Source of the DNA: Actinomycetes bacterium
GTDB taxonomy: Bacteria; Actinomycetota; Acidimicrobiia; Spongiisociales; UBA4744
Direction of reading: 5' to 3'
DNA length: 11,067 nt
Assembly: GCA_024641205.1 (NCBI GenBank)
Contig: JAHEDM010000038.1
Location: 1 to 11,067, forward strand
The notes beneath the pieces are model-generated. The model made no database searches, was not told the origin of the DNA, and saw nothing but the letters and a program-made list of their open reading frames with translations. Shown one piece after another: positions 7,250-11,067 of this stretch. How positions within the stretch are numbered: the stretch's first letter is position 1; each line of letters starts with the position of its first letter. The position numbers were made by a program, and so were the translations under genes.

Positions 7250-8623
7250 TCAATGCAGGCTAAGCCCCGTCGCGGTGAGCAGCGTCTCGCCGATCGCCTC
7301 GGACAGCGTTGGGTGAGCGTGGATAAACGCGGACGCTTCTGCCGGCAATGCTTCCCAACCGACGATGTACATCAGTTCGTGAATCATCTCACCTGCCTGG
7401 GGGCCTACTACGGAGGCCCCCAGAATCGGACCGTCCTTCTGGACGACCAACTTGACCAGGCCCCGATTCTGACCGATGATCTTGGCCCTTCCCACGCCGG
7501 TGAGCCTGTGGGAGGTCGTCTCGACCTCGAAACCCATCTCCCGGGCCCGTTCCTCGGTATAGCCGACCTCTGCCATCTCCGGGTGGGTGTACACGACCAG
7601 CGGGACGGCCCGATAATCGACCGGGGCGGGCGTTCCGGTGGCGATGAAGGTGACCGCAGCAATCGCTTCGGCAAAGCCGGCATGGGCCAGCTGCGGAGTG
7701 CCTGCCACAATGTCGCCGACGGCAAAGACTCCGGGAGCGGCCGTCATCATCGTCGCCAGATCCACCTCGACGAATCCTCGGTCGACTATTGCGGAGGTGG
7801 TCTCGAAACCAACGCCAACTGTTTGCGGCGCCCGGCCGACCGCAACGAGCACGACGTCGACCTCAACCGCATCGTCGCCGAAGGGAACGACGACCCCGTC
7901 GCTCCCTAGCTCGGCCGGCCCGACCGTCACCCCCGTTGTGATCTTCACGCCGCGACGGGAAAGTTGCTTGCTCAGCTCCGCGGCAGCGTCGGGGTCGGCC
8001 CCCGGCACGATTTGATCCATCAGCTCGAACAGGTGCACCTCGCTGCCGAGATCCACCAGCAGGCTGGCGAACTCGCAACCGATGGCACCGGCCCCGATGA
8101 TGGCCACCCGCTCCGGCTGCTGCTGCCAATCAAGCGCATGGTCTGAGCTAACGATGCGCTCCCCGTCAATTGAATACCCGGGGATGCTGCGTGGGGCCGA
8201 ACCGGTTGCCACGATGACGTTGCGACCCTCGATGACCTGTTCGCCTTCGTCCCCGGTGACGATGACCCGGCCGGGTCCGTCGATCCGTCCGAAGCCCGCG
8301 ATGACATCGACCTGGCGAGCTTTGAGCAGACCGGTGAGACCACGGACCAACCCGTTCACGACCTCTTCCTTCTTGGCGAGAGCTGTGCCCCAGTCGAGGA
8401 CCGGGTCGGCCGTCTGCACGCCAAACGTGCCCGCCTCGCGGACCGTGGTAAAAACATCAGCAGTGTGCAGCCAGTGCTTGGCGGGTATGCAACCCCGCAA
8501 CAGGCACGTACCGCCCACCGTTGGATCCTTCTCGACGAGAGCCACCGAGAGCCCGAAATTGTGGGCGTACAACCCGGCGGCATAACCGCCCGGACCTCCT
8601 CCAATGATGACGACGTCGTACAA
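7250..8623 (-). CDS. lpdA: Dihydrolipoamide dehydrogenase (E3)
   Basis: A flavoprotein disulfide reductase that reoxidises dihydrolipoamide on the lipoyl arm and reduces NAD+. The 457 residues show the FAD-binding GGGPGGYAAG at 8-17, the redox-active disulfide C40/C45 in GGTCLLRGCIPAK, the ATGS hinge at 140-143, the NAD-binding GAGAIG at 177-182, the second FAD motif VFAVGDIVAG in the C-terminal half, and the interface catalytic pair H437/E442 in HAHPTLSE. The cysteine loop carries RGC instead of the classical NVGC, a variant seen in other members of the family. The start codon is TTG 8623, chosen because GGAGG lies 5 nt upstream (8629-8633) and the protein then begins directly with the FAD-binding strand MYDVVIIGGG. 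It is the first gene of the leftward operon, has its own promoter, and is followed 38 bp later by E2. Confidence 0.96.
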   Translation of the reverse strand: MYDVVIIGGGPGGYAAGLYAHNFGLSVALVEKDPTVGGTCLLRGCIPAKHWLHTADVFTTVREAGTFGVQTADPVLDWGTALAKKEEVVNGLVRGLTGLLKARQVDVIAGFGRIDGPGRVIVTGDEGEQVIEGRNVIVATGSAPRSIPGYSIDGERIVSSDHALDWQQQPERVAIIGAGAIGCEFASLLVDLGSEVHLFELMDQIVPGADPDAAAELSKQLSRRGVKITTGVTVGPAELGSDGVVVPFGDDAVEVDVVLVAVGRAPQTVGVGFETTSAIVDRGFVEVDLATMMTAAPGVFAVGDIVAGTPQLAHAGFAEAIAAVTFIATGTPAPVDYRAVPLVVYTHPEMAEVGYTEERAREMGFEVETTSHRLTGVGRAKIIGQNRGLVKLVVQKDGPILGASVVGPQAGEMIHELMYIVGWEALPAEASAFIHAHPTLSEAIGETLLTATGLSLH

Positions 8624-8628
8624 GATGT

Positions 8629-8633
8629 CCTCC
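8629..8633 (-). promoter_or_regulatory. Strong ribosome-binding site that decides the TTG start of lpdA
   Basis: GGAGG on the minus strand, 5 nt before TTG 8623. No ATG or GTG start fits the protein's N-terminal FAD strand, so this site fixes the rare TTG start. Confidence 0.75.
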
Positions 8634-8662
8634 GTGTGAGAGCCCTGAGACTAGTGCAGGGC

Positions 8663-8691
8663 AGGGTATGTCCTAAGAGCCCGATCGGCAA
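8663..8691 (-). promoter_or_regulatory. Sigma70-type promoter of the lpdA-E2-lipBA-peptidase operon
   Basis: On the minus strand TTGCCG (8691-8686) and TACCCT (8668-8663) are separated by exactly 17 bp. Transcription would begin near 8656, giving a leader of about 33 nt that contains the GGAGG site. The match is by inspection, but spacing and placement are ideal. Confidence 0.6.
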
Positions 8692-8710
8692 CGTGGTTGG
8701 CACGGCCGGG

Positions 8711-8716
8711 TACGCT
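8711..8716 (+). promoter_or_regulatory. -10 box (TACGCT) of a probable leaderless transcript
   Basis: TACGCT ends 6 nt before GTG 8723, so transcription would begin at or next to the start codon. No ribosome-binding site precedes that GTG, which fits leaderless translation, common in high-GC actinobacteria. No -35 at proper distance is recognisable. It lies back-to-back with the lpdA promoter. Confidence 0.45.
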
Positions 8717-8722
8717 GGCCGC

Positions 8723-8815
8723 GTGAAGACCCGCTATCTGCTGCTTGTGTCCCTGGCCACCGCCCTGGTCATCCTGGGAGCTTCGGCCGTCTGGTTCCTG
8801 ATGGCGGTCAACTGA
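8723..8815 (+). CDS. Single-helix membrane microprotein, 30 residues, function unknown
   Basis: A GTG-started frame of 31 codons including TGA (8813-8815). The protein begins MKTRYLLLVSL, has one uninterrupted hydrophobic segment of about 22 residues (roughly 5-27), and ends AVWFLMAVN. The Lys-Arg N-terminus and the helix predict an N-in, C-out inner-membrane anchor; no cleavage motif stands out. A -10 box just upstream and the lack of a ribosome-binding site suggest a leaderless message. It is transcribed away from the lipoyl operon and its function is not recognised. The frame extends upstream without a stop, antisense to lpdA, but that part is not credible coding sequence. Chance origin cannot be excluded for so short a frame. 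Confidence 0.45.
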   Translation: MKTRYLLLVSLATALVILGASAVWFLMAVN

Positions 8816-8819
8816 GCCC

Positions 8820-8905
8820 TCGTTCGTCCTCCCCTCTGGCGAACGAAGTGAGCGGAACTGGGGGGAGTACGCCGGACCCGAAGAGTTCGGCGGGAGGGGG
8901 GCCGG
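8820..8905. repeat. GC-rich hairpin-forming intergenic element
   Basis: It contains several short inverted repeats: TCGTTCG (8820-8826) with CGAACGA (8840-8846); CTCCCC (8829-8834) with GGGGAG (8862-8867); and CCGAA (8878-8882) with TTCGG (8886-8890), set in CGCCG/CGGCG. The core CGAACGAAGTGAGCGGA has the look of an interspersed palindromic element, but only one copy is in the window. It follows the microprotein stop directly and could also serve as a transcription barrier; there is no U-tract to support an intrinsic terminator. Confidence 0.35.
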
Positions 8906-9118
8906 GCGTTGGTACCCACCAATCAGACCTTGACCACAGGAGATCCAGGCAAGAGGCTCACTGCGCCGACCGTTGCTAGGGACTTGTGGCCCTGGTCAGC
9001 AGCCGCCCGAAGTCTCACAGTAGTGGTGAGACGCAAGGTCTCCAGGGCCCCCGTCGGCCGGGTCCAGCCAGGCGCTCGGTGTCTGGCTACTAGCCACGGG
9101 GGCTCCATCGTCACCCGG
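8906..9118 (+). other. Gene-free stretch rich in inverted repeats; candidate structured RNA or leader upstream of the dodecin gene
   Basis: No convincing coding frame on either strand. Hairpin TTGGT/ACCAA lies at 8909-8922. From 8965 the pairs GCCGAC/GTCGGC (8965-8970 with 9053-9058), GGCCCTGG/CCAGGGCC (8988-8995 with 9042-9049) and GTCTCAC/GTGAGAC (9012-9018 with 9026-9032) nest into one fold. A 10-bp stem with two G-T wobbles and a 3-nt loop lies at 9066-9088. GCCCCCGT (9047-9054) can instead pair with ACGGGGGC (9096-9103), which would break the first fold. I recognise no known RNA family such as riboswitch, tmRNA, RNase P or SRP RNA. A TTGACC at 8930 has no good -10 partner. Confidence 0.35.
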
Positions 9119-9124
9119 TACCCT
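9119..9124 (+). promoter_or_regulatory. -10 box (TACCCT) of the dodecin-hydrolase transcript
   Basis: TACCCT, the same hexamer as the lpdA -10 box. Transcription would begin around 9130-9131, leaving a leader of about 22 nt that holds AGGGAAGG (9141-9148) before GTG 9153. No -35 is evident at 17 bp, so confidence is moderate. If this promoter is the main one, the inverted repeats upstream would not be transcribed with the gene. Confidence 0.45.
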
Positions 9125-9152
9125 CATCATGACCACAAGAAGGGAAGGTGTC

Positions 9153-9380
9153 GTGGGATCCATCACGAAGACAGTGCGGTTGGGTGGTAGTTCGCCCCAA
9201 TCGATCGAGGACGCCATCTCCGGGATCCTCGGACGTGCCGCGGAAACCCTCGAAGAGATCAAGTCCTTCAAGGTCATCGGAGTTGAAGGGGAGGTAGACC
9301 GGTCGGGAGCCCCCTCCGAGTACACCGTCACCCTGGACATCCGCTTCGTTGTCAAAGAATCCGCTGCCGAGCACGGCTAG
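9153..9380 (+). CDS. Dodecin-family protein, divergent at flavin-contact positions
   Basis: Dodecins are small proteins that assemble as hollow dodecamers and store or quench flavins in the cytoplasm. The 75 residues align end to end with the family: a first strand (ITKTVRLGG), the SSPQSIEDAI turn and helix, ILGRAAETL, then strands FKVIGVEGEVD and EYTVTLDIRFVV. The Trp that stacks on the flavin in classical dodecins aligns with S38 in IKSFKV, and the following conserved Gln (xYQVTLKV) aligns with T58. Flavin binding is therefore doubtful; a flavin-free or other-ligand role is possible. GTG 9153 is chosen because AGGGAAGG lies 4 nt upstream and the N-terminus then has family length; an ATG at 9129 would add 8 residues and could be used as a leaderless start. 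The hydrolase gene follows after 4 bp. Confidence 0.85.
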   Translation: MGSITKTVRLGGSSPQSIEDAISGILGRAAETLEEIKSFKVIGVEGEVDRSGAPSEYTVTLDIRFVVKESAAEHG

Positions 9381-9384
9381 CGCG

Positions 9385-10404
9385 GTGACACTCTCCTCTG
9401 AAGCCGCCCCACTCGGAGAGGGTATCTACCGGATCACACTGCCCCTCCCTTTTCCCACCCCGAACGCAGTCAATTGCTACCTCTTCGAGGGAGACCAGGG
9501 CTTGACACTGCTGGACTGCGGAATCGACGGCGATGACGAGATCGAACTGCTCAACCGGGCCCTGGCGGGGTTCGGCTTCGCACTGACCGATCTGCACCGC
9601 CTGGTTGCGTCCCATCTCCATGTCGACCATATGGGCATGGCCAAGCGCATCATCGTGTCAACCGGATGCGAGTGGGTCATGCACAGCTCAACAGCGGCAG
9701 AGGTCGAGCACTACAACGACTGGGACCACCGGCGCAATGAGCTGGCCCGCTTGGTCGAAGAAGGTGGAGCACCGCATCAGGCTGTGACCCGGTTCCGCCG
9801 GGAGATGACCCGACCGGCTTGGTTTTCGGAAGCGATCGCACCGACCCATCCCGTTGAGAATGGTCAACGCATCCCGCTGAGCCCGACCAGGAGTCTCGAG
9901 GTCATCTTCACGCCCGGTCATCAGGCCAATCAGGTCTGCCTGCGCGATTCGCGGACGGGGCGATTGTTCTCGGGCGATCATGTGTTGCCACGGATCAGCC
10001 CTTTCATTCCCTATACGGGCGAGGACCAGGATCATCTAGGTGCATATCTTGCTTCACTGGATCGAATCGTCGGGTTGGATGTCCACGAGACGTACCCCGG
10101 CCATGGACCGATCATCGAACAGGGATCGGCCCGGGCACATCAGATTCTGCTGCACCATCAACGCCGGCTGGACGCCATGCTCGAGGTGCTGAACGAGCGA
10201 CCTCGGACGCCCTGGCAGATCATGCAGTCGGTGTTCCGCCCCAACCTCAGCTTCTTGGAAGAGAGGCTGGCCTTCCAGGAGACGATGGCCCATCTGGAGC
10301 ATCTGCGACGAACCGGCCGGGTACAGAGAACGTTGGCGGACGGTGGCTGGCGGTACGAGAAGTGGAAGGTGGAAGGTGCGGGAACCTCCTACCTCAGACT
10401 TTGA
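9385..10404 (+). CDS. Metallo-beta-lactamase-fold hydrolase with C-terminal winged-helix-like domain
   Basis: A binuclear metal hydrolase of the MBL superfamily (LACTB2/glyoxalase II-like group); substrate unknown. With the GTG at 9385 the protein has 339 residues. Metal ligands are visible: HLHVDH at 77-82, H179 in TPGH, D198 in SGDH and H240 in PGHG. The last 80 or so residues (RRLDAMLEVL to DGGWRY) look like the winged-helix tail found in many such hydrolases. An in-frame TTG at 9349 would extend it by 12 residues into the dodecin gene, but GTG 9385, 4 bp after the dodecin stop, fits coupled translation and the usual N-terminus better. Neither start has a clear Shine-Dalgarno. Its 3' end overlaps the convergent small gene by 16 bp. 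Thioester, lactone or nucleic-acid substrates are all possible. Confidence 0.92.
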   Translation: MTLSSEAAPLGEGIYRITLPLPFPTPNAVNCYLFEGDQGLTLLDCGIDGDDEIELLNRALAGFGFALTDLHRLVASHLHVDHMGMAKRIIVSTGCEWVMHSSTAAEVEHYNDWDHRRNELARLVEEGGAPHQAVTRFRREMTRPAWFSEAIAPTHPVENGQRIPLSPTRSLEVIFTPGHQANQVCLRDSRTGRLFSGDHVLPRISPFIPYTGEDQDHLGAYLASLDRIVGLDVHETYPGHGPIIEQGSARAHQILLHHQRRLDAMLEVLNERPRTPWQIMQSVFRPNLSFLEERLAFQETMAHLEHLRRTGRVQRTLADGGWRYEKWKVEGAGTSYLRL

Positions 10405-10610
10405 GCTTCCCACTTCCTGAAACCACGATTGCGGGCTTCCGAGACCTCATCCGGAGCGAAACTCGACAGAAGGTTCTTGGCAACCAGATCCTCCGATTCA
10501 ACCCGTTCGGCGAGCTGCGCGTACTGCTCGTCATCATCACAGTCGTACACAATCATCGTGTCACGCACCCCAACGAATCTGAATTCCGCGAATCGCCGCA
10601 GTCTTCCCAT
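10389..10610 (-). CDS. Conserved-looking small protein of unknown function, 73 residues
   Basis: Not recognised. The protein begins MGRLRRFAEFRFVGVRDTMI, has an acidic stretch YDCDDDEQYAQL near residues 22-33 and a mixed-charge C-terminal half ending WEAQSLR; no membrane segment or signal peptide. The ATG at 10610 is preferred over upstream in-frame starts because GGGAG lies 7 nt before it (10618-10622) and it overlaps the stop of the upstream gene in TGATG, a typical coupling arrangement. A longer frame would run into the upstream coding sequence. It is co-oriented with the NTF2-like gene and probably works with it. The last 16 bp overlap the 3' end of the hydrolase gene on the other strand. 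Confidence 0.7.
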   Translation of the reverse strand: MGRLRRFAEFRFVGVRDTMIVYDCDDDEQYAQLAERVESEDLVAKNLLSSFAPDEVSEARNRGFRKWEAQSLR

Positions 10611-11067
10611 CAGTCCGCTCCCTGCCTGCTGTCGGCTTCTTCTCCCGTATCCCACTCCCGCCAATCCTGCCACTCGGCCATCTCATCCGGGTCGGGTTCC
10701 TCCACCAGAAGATCACTTCCCGGCGTATCCACATAGGTGATCCGGTCTATGAGTTCTTCCTGGGTCGACAATTCGAGATAACCCATCAGTCTGTATTGAT
10801 CCTGCTCATCGGGGATCCACAGCGCCACGATTGGCTGAAGCCCCTCTTCGCCTCTTGTGGCGATCAGCTGGGGGTAGCGGCGCAATAGTCCTGCCATCCC
10901 TTCGACGGCGCTATCAACGCCTTCCCCGTCGAACAGATCAGAGGTCACGTCGGCGGTCACCAGGTCGGCGATCCCATCCAGGTCTCGAGCATTGAACATG
11001 TCGACGAACTCGTCGCTGGCATTCTCGGCTGCCGCATCTGCGGTCGCATCTGCCGCTTCATCGGTCA
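10610..11067 (-). CDS. NTF2/SnoaL-like protein of unknown function, 5' end at window edge
   Basis: The frame is open to the last base of the window; 152 complete codons are visible. The first two visible bases are TG followed by ACC GAT GAA, so if the next base outside is A the protein starts MTDEAADATAD right there; this cannot be confirmed. After a low-complexity Ala/Asp/Glu leader, residues SDEFVDMFNARDLDGIADLV, a central stretch with strands (LQPIVALWIP, YRLMGYLEL, ITYVDT) and the overall layout resemble the cone-shaped NTF2/SnoaL fold used in small ligand-binding proteins and polyketide cyclases. The C-terminal 35 residues are very acidic (EEPDPDEMAEWQDW). No catalytic residues can be assigned and the family call is tentative. 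It overlaps the next gene by one base. Confidence 0.7.
   Translation of the reverse strand, partial: TDEAADATADAAAENASDEFVDMFNARDLDGIADLVTADVTSDLFDGEGVDSAVEGMAGLLRRYPQLIATRGEEGLQPIVALWIPDEQDQYRLMGYLELSTQEELIDRITYVDTPGSDLLVEEPDPDEMAEWQDWREWDTGEEADSRQGAD
10618..10622 (-). promoter_or_regulatory. Ribosome-binding site of the 73-residue gene
   Basis: GGGAG on the minus strand, 7 nt before ATG 10610. It lies inside the 3' end of the upstream coding sequence and decides the start in favour of ATG 10610. Confidence 0.6.

Noticed and set aside
8465..8722. Upstream extension of the microprotein frame (116 codons in total)
   Set aside because: The added part is antisense to the lpdA N-terminus and crosses both promoters; only the last 30 codons have protein-like character.
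8930..8958. TTGACC as a -35 box for a small RNA
   Set aside because: At 16-18 bp downstream the hexamers (around GAGGCT) do not resemble a -10 box.
8906..9118. Possible SRP, tmRNA, RNase P RNA or known riboswitch
   Set aside because: None of the sequence signatures that I know for these families is present; only generic hairpins are visible.
8996..9355. 119-codon minus-strand frame over the dodecin gene and its upstream region
   Set aside because: It lies opposite the dodecin coding region and the inverted repeats, and shows no domain or ribosome-binding site.
10362..10740. Plus-strand frames of 103 and 124 codons opposite the last two genes
   Set aside because: Ser/Pro/Arg-rich translations with no motif; the minus strand has coupled genes with a good ribosome-binding site.

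Overview
The window is a gene-dense, high-GC bacterial segment. The overall style suggests Actinomycetota, possibly an Acidimicrobiia-like lineage: GTG and TTG starts are frequent, -10 boxes of the TACCCT/TACGCT type sit almost directly on the start codon, and the E2-lipB-lipA order resembles that of mycobacteria. This taxonomic reading is inference from style and gene content; there is no rRNA or marker gene in view.

Region 1 (1-3012, + strand) is a sulfate-activation cluster. It holds the 3' end of an APS kinase (probably the C-terminal half of a bifunctional ATP sulfurylase/APS kinase), an SLC13-type permease with two cytoplasmic RCK_C domains, and a CysQ-type 3'-phosphoadenosine 5'-phosphate phosphatase. 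Together these would import sulfate, activate it to PAPS and remove the PAP by-product.

Region 2 (3014-8623, - strand) reads right to left as a tightly packed operon: dihydrolipoamide dehydrogenase (E3), lipoyl acyltransferase (E2), one continuous LipB-LipA fusion reading frame for lipoate synthesis, and an M24 (Xaa-Pro type) peptidase. Spacing falls from 38 bp to overlaps of 28 bp and 4 bp. A well-formed -35/-10 promoter lies upstream of the E3 gene. The operon makes the lipoyl cofactor and two of the enzymes that use it; no E1 is present.

Region 3 (8624-9152) is the divergent and intergenic part. It carries the E3 promoter, a 30-codon single-helix membrane microprotein that looks leaderless, and about 340 bp without a gene that is rich in inverted repeats, including mutually exclusive stems just before the next gene.

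Region 4 (9153-10404, + strand) encodes a dodecin-family protein that lacks the usual flavin-stacking Trp and Gln, followed 4 bp later by a metallo-beta-lactamase-fold hydrolase with a C-terminal winged-helix-like region. Region 5 (10389-11067, - strand) holds two small coupled genes of unknown function: an NTF2/SnoaL-like protein whose start lies at or just beyond the window edge, and a 73-residue unknown whose 3' end overlaps the hydrolase gene.

I saw no tRNA, rRNA, CRISPR array, transposase or phage gene. The most unusual items are the LipB-LipA fusion that keeps an internal LipA start with its own ribosome-binding site, the degenerate dodecin, and the structured leader-like DNA in front of it.
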